A DNA stretch of 64,000 bases from Lachnospiraceae bacterium. GTDB taxonomy: Bacteria > Bacillota > Clostridia > Lachnospirales > Lachnospiraceae. Made by a program: the position numbers and the translations under genes. Below, in pieces: positions 36,070-45,259 of the stretch. The DNA lies in assembly GCA_017473115.1 (NCBI GenBank), contig JAFUNC010000012.1:62001-126000 (forward strand), read 5' to 3'. The notes below the pieces were generated by a model that did no database searches, had not been told where the DNA came from, and saw nothing but the letters and a program-made list of their open reading frames with translations. Numbering within the stretch: position 1 is the stretch's first letter; each line of letters starts with the position of its first letter.

Positions 36070-36903
36070 TTATGCCAAGAAGAAAATAAGAAGAACCAAT
36101 ACACCTAATACGATACGATACCAGCCAAACACTTTAAAATCGTGCTTTTTGATGAACTTAAGCAGCAACTTAATTACAACCATGGATACGACATAAGCAA
36201 CCACCATTGCCACTGCAAGAACAATAAATTCCTGCACGGTAAAAGCAAGACCGTATTTTACAATCTTCAAAAGACTGGCACCAAACATCACGGGAATTGC
36301 CAAAAAGAATGTAAAATCCGCAGCCGCCGCTCTGGACACACCGAGCAACAATGCACCTACAATGGTCGCACCTGAACGTGAGGTTCCCGGGAAGATTGCC
36401 GCAATCAACTGAAATACGCCAATGAGCAATGCCAATTTGTAAGTAATGTCCGCAACACCTTCTGCTTTTACGGTTTTCCTCTTATTTAATGTTTCAATCA
36501 CAATAAAGGCAATACCGAACACAATCAGTGCAATTGACACACAAACTTCATTATAAAAGACCGCTTCAAAGAAGTCATCGAAAAACACGCCAATTACTGC
36601 TGCCGGCACACAGGCTACAAGAATCTTACCCCAAAGATTTAAAATATCCTTTTTAAAAGTAGGCTTGGATTTAAATCCGTGAAAATCCATAAACCAAATC
36701 TGTTTCCAGTAAATCACCACAACCGCCATAATGGCACCGAGTTGAATTACCACACGGAACATATTCATAAAATCTTCGCTTACGTTCATTTTGATGAATC
36801 GTTCCAGTAGAATTAAATGTCCCGTACTACTGATCGGCAGCCACTCCGTAATCCCTTCTACGATGCCATAGAAAATTGCTTTTAAAATTTCGAGAAAATC
36901 CAT
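36070..36903 (-). CDS. uppP: Undecaprenyl-diphosphate phosphatase
   Basis: UppP (BacA) removes a phosphate from undecaprenyl diphosphate, recycling the lipid carrier of cell-wall synthesis; it confers bacitracin tolerance. The 277-residue membrane protein shows both signatures: GIVEGITEWLPISSTGH (about 12-28) and FPGTSRSGATI (about 163-173), plus about eight helices. ATG 36903 follows AAAGGAG; the frame is open for 71 more codons upstream but that stretch is a palindromic repeat region without homology. A DUF368 flippase-like gene for the same carrier is at 59561-60454. Confidence 0.97.
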   Translation of the reverse strand: MDFLEILKAIFYGIVEGITEWLPISSTGHLILLERFIKMNVSEDFMNMFRVVIQLGAIMAVVVIYWKQIWFMDFHGFKSKPTFKKDILNLWGKILVACVPAAVIGVFFDDFFEAVFYNEVCVSIALIVFGIAFIVIETLNKRKTVKAEGVADITYKLALLIGVFQLIAAIFPGTSRSGATIVGALLLGVSRAAAADFTFFLAIPVMFGASLLKIVKYGLAFTVQEFIVLAVAMVVAYVVSMVVIKLLLKFIKKHDFKVFGWYRIVLGVLVLLIFFLA

Positions 36904-36953
36904 AATTGTCTCCTTTACACTAAACGTGCAGAATTTGTCATCTGATGTTCTTC

Positions 36954-37041
36954 GGGACGCTCCCGCTTGCTTGTGCCACGTAGCGGCACCTAGGGTTGCA
37001 AAATACGCAACCCAAATGCCGACGGTCACAAAACACCCGTC
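36954..37041. repeat. Row of short palindromes upstream of uppP
   Basis: Four inverted repeats follow one another: GGGA/TCCC (36954-36964), GTGCC/GGCAC (36973-36989), GGGTTGC/GCAACCC (36993-37013) and GACGG/CCGTC (37021-37041). The GC content is clearly above that of the flanks. It looks like an interspersed palindromic element and would lie in the uppP leader or between uppP and the aminotransferase gene. Confidence 0.6.
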
Positions 37042-37142
37042 AAACAAACAGATGCAAACTCTGCACGTAAAATATCTGTATATATATTTATACTTTATAA
37101 CGAATATTCTTAACACAAATATTCAATATGAAACAATTTTTC

Positions 37143-38336
37143 TTAGCGGTTCGGATACTCAGACTCCACGAATTTTCTAAGCGCCACAATGGAACGTTCC
37201 ACCTTCTCGGTTTCAATGCAATAAGCCATACGGAAGTATCCTTCGCATCCAAAGGAATCGCTGGGTACGAGAATTAAGTCATACTTCTTTGCCTTCTCAC
37301 AAAATACTTTGGCATCTGCTTCCAGTGCTTTCGGGAAAATATAAAAAGTTCCGCCGGGTTTTACACATTCAAATCCGAGACTGATTAATTCATCATATAA
37401 AAGATTCATATTCTTCTCATACACAGACAAATCCGAAGTCATATCCACAGTCTTGGCCACCGCCAACTGGATAATGGAAGGAGGACAGTTATGACCAATT
37501 CCTCTGGAAATCTGACCGCACATACCAACGATATAATCTGCATCCGTACACTTGGGATTCACTGCCACATAGCCGATACGTTCGCCAGGAAGCGACAATG
37601 ACTTGGAATAAGAATAACAACTCAAAGTATTATCATAAAATTTAGATACATAAGGTGCATCTGCTCCCGCAAATACAATCTCACGGTAAGGTTCATCCGA
37701 GATTAAGAAAATATCATGACCATATTCTTTCTGCTTCGCTTCCAAAAGAGCCGCAAGTTTCGTTAATGTTTCTGACGAATATGCCACACCGGTAGGATTA
37801 TTCGGTGTATTTACCAACACAGCCATAACTTTTTCCGTAAGCATTTCTTCAAACGCTTCAAAATTAATCTGGAAATTCTCCAGATTCGCAGGCACGACTT
37901 TTAATACCGCACCGGTCTGATTGATATACGGATTGTATTCCGGAAAGAACGGAGCAAATGTCAGAATTTCATCCCCGGGTTCTGTCACACAACGTACCGC
38001 ATGTGCCACTGCACCCGCAGCCCCTGTTGTCATAAATATATGCTCTGCAGTATAATTCATTCCAAATCTTTTATTTAAAGATGCAGCAATGGTAGCACGT
38101 ACTTCAGGAATACCCGGTGTAGGACTGTAACCATGAAGGGTTACGGGATTCTCTGTCTGTAACATTTCAATCATAGCATCCGTGAATTCCTTGGGTGCAG
38201 GCACGGAAGGGTTTCCCAAACTGTAATCAAAAACATTCTCATAACCGATTTCTTTTCCTCTCGCAGTTGCAAAAGTAAAGGCCTCGCGAATTACTGATTT
38301 TGCATTTAACATTGCCTTGTAATCTTGTCTGATCAT
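37143..38336 (-). CDS. PLP-dependent aminotransferase (class I/II)
   Basis: A 397-residue fold-type I aminotransferase. The N-terminal part has FDYSLGNPSVPAP (about 40-52), a cofactor region TTGAAGAVAHAV (about 104), NTPNNPTGVAYSS (about 171-183), the PLP-Lys site SYSKSLSLPGERIGYVAV (about 234-251), and a C-terminal FRMAYCIE (about 376-383). In Lachnospiraceae such proteins are annotated as aspartate or aromatic aminotransferases; the substrate cannot be told. GGAGAAAAT precedes ATG 38336. No pathway neighbour helps: uppP is downstream, and a zinc-ribbon protein is upstream. Confidence 0.9.
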   Translation of the reverse strand: MIRQDYKAMLNAKSVIREAFTFATARGKEIGYENVFDYSLGNPSVPAPKEFTDAMIEMLQTENPVTLHGYSPTPGIPEVRATIAASLNKRFGMNYTAEHIFMTTGAAGAVAHAVRCVTEPGDEILTFAPFFPEYNPYINQTGAVLKVVPANLENFQINFEAFEEMLTEKVMAVLVNTPNNPTGVAYSSETLTKLAALLEAKQKEYGHDIFLISDEPYREIVFAGADAPYVSKFYDNTLSCYSYSKSLSLPGERIGYVAVNPKCTDADYIVGMCGQISRGIGHNCPPSIIQLAVAKTVDMTSDLSVYEKNMNLLYDELISLGFECVKPGGTFYIFPKALEADAKVFCEKAKKYDLILVPSDSFGCEGYFRMAYCIETEKVERSIVALRKFVESEYPNR

Positions 38337-38418
38337 TATTATTTTCTCCTATTCCCTATGTAATATTATCTTTTCAACTACATCTGCTCCACGGATTTAT
38401 GGCACAAAACAAATCCTA

Positions 38419-38685
38419 TTAGATCCAATCCGTATCTCCGCCGGTAAGTGCCAGACTCAAAAGTCCGTCCATCAGTTCCACTTCATCGCCTTCCACCACA
38501 CGGATTAACTTGGCAGTTTCCGTATTTACCGGCATTTCATCATCCGGTCCCAACTCCATATCGGGTTCCTCTCCGCAATACGGACAGGTCATAACAGGCA
38601 TTATCTTCAGAGACAGATAACGCATACCGCAATCTTCACATTCATAAAATCCGCACACCTGTGTGCCATCCGGTACAAAATACAT
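38419..38685 (-). CDS. Small zinc-ribbon protein
   Basis: An 88-residue protein. The first half has CGFYECEDCGMRY and CPYCGEEP, two Cys pairs that would bind one zinc ion (about residues 11-37). The second half is acidic (MELGPDDEMP, EGDEVELMDG). I recognise no family. AAAGGAG precedes ATG 38685. It lies 82 bases upstream of the aminotransferase gene on the same strand, so co-transcription is possible. It could be a small regulatory or nucleic-acid-binding protein. Confidence 0.7.
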   Translation of the reverse strand: MYFVPDGTQVCGFYECEDCGMRYLSLKIMPVMTCPYCGEEPDMELGPDDEMPVNTETAKLIRVVEGDEVELMDGLLSLALTGGDTDWI

Positions 38686-38797
38686 TTTTGAACTCCTTTC
38701 AGAGTATTTTAATCTCTCAATTACTTTTTATTATTTTCAAAAAATAAAAACAGAAAACTTACACACATTATAATAGTATATTTTTTCCACAAAAACA

Positions 38798-38824
38798 ACA
38801 AAAGAAATCCAAAGCGGATTTCTC
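38798..38824 (-). terminator. Terminator of the beta-glucoside gene set
   Basis: An 8-bp perfect stem AGAAATCC/GGATTTCT, 5-base loop, followed on the minus strand by TTTTGTTG; about 30 bases after the GH1 stop. Confidence 0.75.
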
Positions 38825-38854
38825 TTGCCGTCTCATATATTTCAATTTAACGTT

Positions 38855-40222
38855 TTACTTATTTATGTGTAAAATCTTTCCGTGACTTTCTATCACTTCT
38901 TTATACCAGTATGCCGAATCTTTCGGGATTCTCTTCCGGGTCTCAAAATCCACATGAATCAAACCAAAACGTCCGTGATATCCCTGATCCCACTCAAAGT
39001 TATCCAAAAACGTCCAAAGGAAATAACCGCGAATATCCACACCTTCATCCGCTGCTTCCTGCAGGGCTGAAATATAGCGGTCTAAAAAGTCCTGACGGTT
39101 CGGGTCATGTACCTTTCCGTCCAAGGATACTGCATCATGGCAAGCCATTCCATTCTCAGTAATATAAATAGGCAAACCATAACGTTCATAACAGAACTTC
39201 ACACCCCAGTACAGACACTCCGCATGAACCGGCCAATTTACAGCCGTTTCAGGATAACCTGTCTTCATAGGTACGCCTTCCGGTTCTCCGTTGTCACCTG
39301 CTTTGATATAATATCCGTTATAAATATTCAATCCAAGAAAATCAATGGGCTGACTGATTAATTTGATATCTTCTTCCGTGATTTCCGGCACATATTCTTT
39401 GAATAATTCCATTCCCTGTTCCGGGAACTTACCAAGCATTACAGGGTCCGCAAACCAAGCCACGTTCCATGCCCAGTTATCCGCAGTATCCGACATCGAG
39501 AAGAATACCTTCTTGGCTGCTTCAACATCCGCCTCACAATTCGTTGCCGGAATCGCAATAGTGCAAGTAGGCGCATACCCAACTTTAATAGGCTGTTTTG
39601 CATATTTACGAAGATTGATAACCGCCGTACCATGTGCTTTTAACGCATTTACCGAAGCCAGGAATGTTTCGTTTTTTGATAATTTTTTACCGGGCGCATG
39701 AACACCTGTCACATAACCCAAACCTACAAAACACTGCGGTTCATTAATGGTAAAGAAATATTCTACCAAATCGGAAAAATTCTCAGAAACCACCTTTGCG
39801 TATTCACCAAAAGCATCTACAATATCCGGATTGGTCCAACCGCCTTTATCTTCCAATGCCTGAGGCAATTCCCAATGATATAAGGTAAGATAAGGTTTAA
39901 TATTATTTTTGAGCATTTCCTGAATCATATCACGGTACATTGCAACCGCTTTCTGATTCACCGCTCCGGTCCCTTCCGGAATCAGTCTCGACCAATTTAT
40001 GGAAAAACGATATGACTGAATGCCCAACTCCTTCATTAATGCAAAGTCTTCCTTATAACGATGCATATGGTCACAGGTTACAAAAGCATTCTGCCCCTTG
40101 GTTCCCTGTCCTTCCGTAGAGAAGGCATCCCATATACATTTTCCGCGACCGTCATTTTCATCGGTTCCTTCAATCTGATAAGCACTGCTTGCTACGCCCC
40201 ACGCAAAATCATCACGAAACAT
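38855..40222 (-). CDS. GH1 family beta-glucosidase
   Basis: A 455-residue retaining glycosidase. Start signature FAWGVASSAYQIEG (about 6-19), acid/base Glu in FTINEPQC (about 162-169), and nucleophile Glu in IYITENGMA (about 354-362). Its length is normal and there is no signal peptide, so it acts in the cytoplasm on imported cellobiose or other beta-glucosides, releasing glucose. The upstream genes on the same strand are a cellobiose 2-epimerase-like protein and an aldose 1-epimerase, a sensible set for cello-oligosaccharides or mannobiose. No Lys/Ser near the active site speaks clearly for a 6-phospho enzyme. Confidence 0.95.
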   Translation of the reverse strand: MFRDDFAWGVASSAYQIEGTDENDGRGKCIWDAFSTEGQGTKGQNAFVTCDHMHRYKEDFALMKELGIQSYRFSINWSRLIPEGTGAVNQKAVAMYRDMIQEMLKNNIKPYLTLYHWELPQALEDKGGWTNPDIVDAFGEYAKVVSENFSDLVEYFFTINEPQCFVGLGYVTGVHAPGKKLSKNETFLASVNALKAHGTAVINLRKYAKQPIKVGYAPTCTIAIPATNCEADVEAAKKVFFSMSDTADNWAWNVAWFADPVMLGKFPEQGMELFKEYVPEITEEDIKLISQPIDFLGLNIYNGYYIKAGDNGEPEGVPMKTGYPETAVNWPVHAECLYWGVKFCYERYGLPIYITENGMACHDAVSLDGKVHDPNRQDFLDRYISALQEAADEGVDIRGYFLWTFLDNFEWDQGYHGRFGLIHVDFETRKRIPKDSAYWYKEVIESHGKILHINK

Positions 40223-40242
40223 ACGAAACTCCTATCTGCTAA

Positions 40243-41412
40243 TTATTTCTTTGCCCTTTTAATCACTTCAAGACACATTCTTCCGTTGTGATAAGGACAT
40301 TTCCAAGGCTCCACAATGGGTTTCCTTGTAAAAGGAACACCTGCCTCATCCACCTCTGAAAGCCATTCAGAACCGGGTCTTTTATCAATAATATACTCTT
40401 TGGTATATGCCCAAATCTTTTCAACCGCCTGAATATACTCTGTCTTCTCCGGATTCTTGGTATACGCATTCAAAAATCCTACTATAGCCTCTGCCTGAAC
40501 CCACCAGATACGTTTCGTATCGTTCACACCGTTCTCGCACTCGTTGTACAGTGCATTTCCATCAAATGCCAAACGATATACATTGGCTTCCAGATTGTTG
40601 ATAACAGGCTCCAATTTTTTATTATATGCTTCGTCGGCCAATACTTCCAAGCCTCTGTCAATCAACCATGCAGTTTCAATATCATGACCGTAAGAATGCA
40701 AATCAATTAACGTATTGTATTCCATATCAAAGAATACTTCCTGACGTTTTAACGCCGGATTATACATTTTATCTACAAAAATATCCAACATCCAGCGGAG
40801 TCTGTTTCCAATCTCTTCTTTATGGTCCACACGATACAACTCGGTATACGCCTCAAAAACATGAAGCAATGTATTCATGGTACGTCCGGCTTCTACACCG
40901 TTTTCCGACAGTTTATCATTTCCCGCAGGGTTAAAATGAATATCAAAAGCCTCCAGGTAACCGCCCTGATCACAACACTTATTTTCAATCACATCAACCA
41001 ATTCATACGCAAGTTTCAGTGCCTCCTTATCCTTGGTTGCATCATAATAAGAAGAAAGTGCATATACGGCAAATGCCTGATTATATGTATGCTTTGTGGT
41101 ATCCAAGGGTTTACCGTCATAGGTTACTGCCCAATAAATACCGCCGTTCTCCGTATCAAACATATACTTCTTTAAAAACTCATATGCATGCTTTGCCATG
41201 GCAAGACTGGCTTCATCCCCGTACATCAAATGTACATTCGAGAAAAACCAAAGAATACGGCTGTTTAAAATGCATCCTTTTGTTGCCTTTTTATCTAAAT
41301 TTAAATCAATGTCCAGCATACCGTAAAAACCGCCGAACTCTTTATCCTGCATACCAATCCAAAAAGGGATAATATGCTCTTTTAATTCCTGCTCAATTTC
41401 ATTTACCCACAT
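40243..41412 (-). CDS. AGE-family epimerase, probably cellobiose 2-epimerase
   Basis: An (alpha/alpha)6-barrel epimerase of 389 residues. Cellobiose 2-epimerases turn cellobiose into Glc-beta-1,4-Man, and N-acylglucosamine 2-epimerase is the sister group. Seen are HIIPFWIGMQDKEFGGFYG (about 11-29, typical of CE), RILWFFSNVH (about 52-61), KHTYNQAFAVYALS (about 108-121), and SYGHDIETAWLI (about 235-246) with the catalytic His; a second His lies in WKCPYHNGRMCLE (about 372). ATG 41412 has a GGAG at 10 bases; more upstream ATGs would be too close to it. GH1 follows 20 bases downstream. Confidence 0.88.
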   Translation of the reverse strand: MWVNEIEQELKEHIIPFWIGMQDKEFGGFYGMLDIDLNLDKKATKGCILNSRILWFFSNVHLMYGDEASLAMAKHAYEFLKKYMFDTENGGIYWAVTYDGKPLDTTKHTYNQAFAVYALSSYYDATKDKEALKLAYELVDVIENKCCDQGGYLEAFDIHFNPAGNDKLSENGVEAGRTMNTLLHVFEAYTELYRVDHKEEIGNRLRWMLDIFVDKMYNPALKRQEVFFDMEYNTLIDLHSYGHDIETAWLIDRGLEVLADEAYNKKLEPVINNLEANVYRLAFDGNALYNECENGVNDTKRIWWVQAEAIVGFLNAYTKNPEKTEYIQAVEKIWAYTKEYIIDKRPGSEWLSEVDEAGVPFTRKPIVEPWKCPYHNGRMCLEVIKRAKK

Positions 41413-41520
41413 TATGTGCATTCTCCGTTTCAACAATTTTATAACAATTGCTCTAATTTTATAATTTTATCATACTCTTCTTTGCTCCAGATATAACAAA
41501 TGTACAATCATTCATCACTT

Positions 41521-42567
41521 TTATGCAAGATAAAACTTATAAACAGTTGTTGTATCATAAGCCTGATCCGGACCGTACAGAGGTCTGGGGAAGTTTACTT
41601 CATTGGCAGAATTGGGATAATACTGCGTCTCCAGACAAAGTCCCTTACGGGGTCCGTAAAGAACACCGCCTTTGCATACATCCTTGCCTACGAAATTTCC
41701 TGCATAAAACTGAACACCGGGCAGGTCTGTATAAGTATCCATCACAATACCCGATTTCTTATCTTCCACTTTGGCAATTAACTGCAATTCGCCATTCCAG
41801 TCATCCACTACCCAGTTGTGGTCATATCCGCCCACAAGACCAATCTGTTCAAAATCAGAATAAATATCCTGACCAACTTTCTTGGCAGTTGTAAAATCCA
41901 TAGGCGTTCCCGCTACGGGAGCAATTTCGCCGGTAGGAATAGCACCCTTAACAACCGGTGTATAGTGTGACGCCTTCATCCAAAGCAGTTCATCGTAAAT
42001 TTCATCGGAATCATGACCATCCAGATTAAAATAAGTATGATTTGTCATATTAATAATGGTTTCTTTATCCGTATCTGCATGATAATGAATCTTTAATTCA
42101 TTGTCATCGGTTAATGTGTAAGTAACAGCCACTTTCATTTCCCCGGGATGGCCCATTTCCATGTCTTTCTTAACCAGGCTGAAAGTCACACTGCTTTCGT
42201 CGCATGATGCATCCCAAACACGCTTCTGAAAACCTTCGGTATGACTGGTATGTAAATTGTTGGCGTTGTCATTGACATCCATTTGATAAGTCACACCGTT
42301 CACTTCAAACTTTGCATTAGCGGTACGGTTTGCAATCGGTCCTACGGTTGCACCAAAGCAATTACCGTCATCCAAATATCCTTCCACACTGTCAAAACCA
42401 AGTACTACGTCACGTTCCCTGCCGTCGGCACCTTTTACAAACAAATTCACCAAAATGGCACCGAAGTTGGTAACGCCCGCTTTCATACCGTTCTTATTCT
42501 CAATCATATAAAGTTGTGTTTCCACGCCGGCAGTTGTCTTGCCAAAATTTTTAACTGTAACTCCCAT
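41521..42567 (-). CDS. galM: Aldose 1-epimerase (galactose mutarotase)
   Basis: A 348-residue mutarotase that interconverts alpha and beta anomers of hexoses. NFGAILVNLFVKGADGRERDVVLG is typical near 33-56 (e.g. GRERDVVLG), GATVGPIANRTANAKF (about 73-88) carries the substrate Arg, NMTNHTYFNL (about 168-177) the catalytic His, and GLCLETQYYPNSAN (about 305-318) the catalytic Glu. Length is normal. It is the first gene of the beta-glucoside set (gap of about 110 bases to the epimerase). Freed glucose from cytoplasmic beta-glucosidase would start as the beta anomer, so a mutarotase fits. Confidence 0.95.
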   Translation of the reverse strand: MGVTVKNFGKTTAGVETQLYMIENKNGMKAGVTNFGAILVNLFVKGADGRERDVVLGFDSVEGYLDDGNCFGATVGPIANRTANAKFEVNGVTYQMDVNDNANNLHTSHTEGFQKRVWDASCDESSVTFSLVKKDMEMGHPGEMKVAVTYTLTDDNELKIHYHADTDKETIINMTNHTYFNLDGHDSDEIYDELLWMKASHYTPVVKGAIPTGEIAPVAGTPMDFTTAKKVGQDIYSDFEQIGLVGGYDHNWVVDDWNGELQLIAKVEDKKSGIVMDTYTDLPGVQFYAGNFVGKDVCKGGVLYGPRKGLCLETQYYPNSANEVNFPRPLYGPDQAYDTTTVYKFYLA

Positions 42568-42651
42568 GTTGTCCTCCGCTGTCTGTTATCGTTTATTCGT
42601 TTTTCCGAATATAGAATTCCGCTCTTCTTTTACACATTATAAAATTTGGTT

Positions 42652-43248
42652 TTACAACTCAATTCTGCCTTCCAAGGCACGTAAAAGCGTTACTTCGTCA
42701 ATGTACTCCAAATCTCCGCCCACCGGTACACCGCTGGCAATTCGCGTAACTTTGATACCGGTCGGTTTAATCAGTTTACTGATGTACATTGCCGTTGTCT
42801 CACCTTCCAGACTGGAATTGGTGGCAATAATCACTTCGTTTACATCACCTTCCAGACGGGTAATCAGTTCCTTTAAACGAATGTCTCCGGGTCCGATACC
42901 AATCATCGGCGAAATAGCCCCGTGTAATACATGATACACACCGCTGTACTTGCCTGTTTTTTCGTATGCTGCCAAATCCCTGGTGTTTTCCACCACCATA
43001 ATGGTGCTTTTATCTCTTGCTGCATTATTGCAAATCGGGCAAATCTCTTTGTCGGTTAAGGTTTGACACTCCCTGCAATAACATACCTTACTTTTGGCCT
43101 CCATCATTACATTCGCCAGACGGTTTACACGTTCCTCGGGCATATTAATAATATGAAATGCCATACGCTGGGCAGACTTTGCACCGATTCCCGGCAGTTT
43201 CTCCAATTCCTCTATTAATTTGCCTATATATCCGCTGTACAGATCCAT
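42652..43248 (-). CDS. recR: Recombination protein RecR
   Basis: RecR joins RecO (and RecF) in loading RecA during gap repair. The 198-residue product has a helix-hairpin-helix start ([20 protein letters not shown], about 11-30), a four-Cys zinc finger (CREC and CPIC, about 57-72), a Toprim domain (about 79-170) with [12 protein letters not shown], and a Walker-like end. It overlaps the end of the YbaB gene by one base and completes the classic dnaX-ybaB-recR order. Confidence 0.97.
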   Translation of the reverse strand: MDLYSGYIGKLIEELEKLPGIGAKSAQRMAFHIINMPEERVNRLANVMMEAKSKVCYCRECQTLTDKEICPICNNAARDKSTIMVVENTRDLAAYEKTGKYSGVYHVLHGAISPMIGIGPGDIRLKELITRLEGDVNEVIIATNSSLEGETTAMYISKLIKPTGIKVTRIASGVPVGGDLEYIDEVTLLRALEGRIEL

Positions 43249-43598
43249 TAGAAAGGCAATCCTCCCAAGTTCATTCCGCCGGTCATCTTACTCATCATCT
43301 GATTGTTGGCATCGTCTACCATACGAAGTGCTTCATTGGTTGCTGCCATAATCAAATCCTGTAACATCTCAATATCATCAGGATCCACAACTTCAGGATT
43401 TAAAACAACCTTAGTCACTTCTCTGGAACCTGTAACCGTAACACAAACAGCACCGCCGCCTGCCTTGGCTTCAAATTCCTTGGTCTCCATTTCCTTCTGC
43501 TGTTCCTCCATCTGACGCTGCATTCTCTGTGCCTGCTTCATCAGATTATTCATGTTTCCGGGCATTCCGCCTCCGGGAAATCCTCCACGCTTTGCCAT
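43248..43598 (-). CDS. ybaB: YbaB/EbfC nucleoid-associated protein
   Basis: A 116-residue DNA-binding protein that forms dimers. It starts with a Gly/Pro/Met-rich stretch ([20 protein letters not shown], about 4-23), then the family core with [29 protein letters not shown] in about 47-75 (for example [15 protein letters not shown]), and ends with a Met/Gly-rich tail. The position between dnaX and recR is the conserved one. AGGAGG precedes the ATG. Confidence 0.95.
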   Translation of the reverse strand: MAKRGGFPGGGMPGNMNNLMKQAQRMQRQMEEQQKEMETKEFEAKAGGGAVCVTVTGSREVTKVVLNPEVVDPDDIEMLQDLIMAATNEALRMVDDANNQMMSKMTGGMNLGGLPF

Positions 43599-43684
43599 TT
43601 TTATATCCTCCTAAAAAATCATTTTATAAAATAATGATATATTTTTATCCTGTCAAAATGCTAATGTGAACTTTGGTATTCTGC

Positions 43685-45244
43685 TTACTCTTCCACCTCT
43701 ACCGGCATATGAAAAGACTTAATAATATCCACATAATGGTCTTCAAAATACTCACCTTCACCCAACTGCTTCACTTCGATTTTGATTTCTTTTTGAATAA
43801 AATCTTCCAATTCGTTTTTCAGGGAAGTCATATTTTTTTCTTCTTTTAAAGTTTCATAGGCCAAAAAATTCTCTGCCACCATTAAAAGAACATTTCCTTC
43901 CCCCCAACTCAAACGCACGCTGGAAAGGTACGACTTCATCGGTTGCCCCATAGCATCCAGAATCGGTCCCCAGTTTTGGGCGATTTTTTTCACTTCCTCC
44001 GGAACTGCTTTGGGCAACTGCGGTCTTGCGGCAGGTTTATTCGTCGCAGGAGCGACACCTCCGCTTGCCGGTGCCTGTGTTACCACAACGCCTTTCTCCA
44101 CTGCATCCTCCAGGGCTCTGATGCGGTCCCCCCATGCATCCTGCTTGGCTTCCATTTGGGGCTTGCACAACTTAATAATCGCTACTTCTATTAAAATACG
44201 CTTCTGCGTTGCATATTTAATCTGGTTGGATAATTCTGAAAAAATCCTGATATATCGGAAGATGGTTTCCAATTCCAGTTTTCCGGCTTCTTCCTTCAGC
44301 ACCGCAAGTGCTTCATTAGAAATCTCCAAAACTTCCGCCGGCACATCCGCACTTTTCACCATCATAAGATTTCGCAGATACATTGTAAAATCATTAATAA
44401 ACTGCGGCAGTTCCCTACCCTGCATTACCACTTCATCCAAAAGCGAAATCGCGCCTACAATGTTCCTGTCGATAACACAATCCAAAAGGGAAGCAAAAAC
44501 ACTGCTGTCCACCGCACCCAACACTTTCAACGCTTTCTCATAGGTAAGGGTTTCTCCGTAATGAAAAGCAATGCACTGGTCCAAAAGGCTTAACGCATCA
44601 CGCATGGAACCGTCAGCGGTTTTAGCAATGTAACGTACCGCTCCGTCCTCAATATCCACCTGCTCTTTATCCGTCAGTTCCTTAATTCTGCCCGCGATGG
44701 TGTCAATGCTGATTCTTTTAAAATCGTATCTCTGGCATCTGGACAATATAGTAATGGGAATCTTGTGGGATTCCGTTGTCGCCAAAATAAAAATCACGTA
44801 AGAAGGCGGCTCCTCCAGAGTTTTCAGCAATGCGTTAAATGCGCCCGGAGAAAGCATATGCACTTCGTCTATGATGTAAACCTTGTATTTACCTTCCGTA
44901 GGTGAATAGGTTACTTCATCAATAATTTCACGGATATTGTCTACACCGTTGTTGGATGCCGCATCGATTTCAATGACATTCATGCTGTTTGCAGCAGCAA
45001 TTTTCTTACACATCTCACACTCGCCGCAAGGACTGCCGTCTACCGGATTTTCACAATTGACAGCCTTGGCCATGATTTTGGCGATTGTGGTTTTACCGGT
45101 ACCGCGGGTACCGCAAAACAGATATGCATGACCGATACGGTTACTTTTTATTTGGTTTTTTAATGTCGTAACAATCGCTTCCTGACCTTTGACATCCTCA
45201 AAGGTATCGGGGCGGAATTTACGATATAACGCCACATATGACAT
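43685..45244 (-). CDS. dnaX: DNA polymerase III subunit gamma/tau
   Basis: The clamp-loader ATPase of the replicative polymerase. The 519-residue product has ALYRKFRP at the start, Walker A FCGTRGTGKTTIAK (about 43-56), the zinc-binding CGECEMC (about 76-82 region), Walker B IIDEVHML (about 123), the SRC sensor motif SRCQRYDFK (about 165), and a tau-like C-terminus (about 370-519) with Ala/Pro-rich linker. I saw no frameshift site that would suggest a separate gamma. GGAAGATAA precedes the ATG. It begins the dnaX-ybaB-recR set and pfkA lies 15 bases upstream. Confidence 0.96.
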   Translation of the reverse strand: MSYVALYRKFRPDTFEDVKGQEAIVTTLKNQIKSNRIGHAYLFCGTRGTGKTTIAKIMAKAVNCENPVDGSPCGECEMCKKIAAANSMNVIEIDAASNNGVDNIREIIDEVTYSPTEGKYKVYIIDEVHMLSPGAFNALLKTLEEPPSYVIFILATTESHKIPITILSRCQRYDFKRISIDTIAGRIKELTDKEQVDIEDGAVRYIAKTADGSMRDALSLLDQCIAFHYGETLTYEKALKVLGAVDSSVFASLLDCVIDRNIVGAISLLDEVVMQGRELPQFINDFTMYLRNLMMVKSADVPAEVLEISNEALAVLKEEAGKLELETIFRYIRIFSELSNQIKYATQKRILIEVAIIKLCKPQMEAKQDAWGDRIRALEDAVEKGVVVTQAPASGGVAPATNKPAARPQLPKAVPEEVKKIAQNWGPILDAMGQPMKSYLSSVRLSWGEGNVLLMVAENFLAYETLKEEKNMTSLKNELEDFIQKEIKIEVKQLGEGEYFEDHYVDIIKSFHMPVEVEE

Positions 45245-45259
45245 TTATCTTCCTGCTTT

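Noticed and set aside
36904..37116. 71-codon N-terminal extension of UppP
   Set aside because: It consists of palindromic repeat DNA, has no homology, and the proper ribosome binding site is just before 36903.
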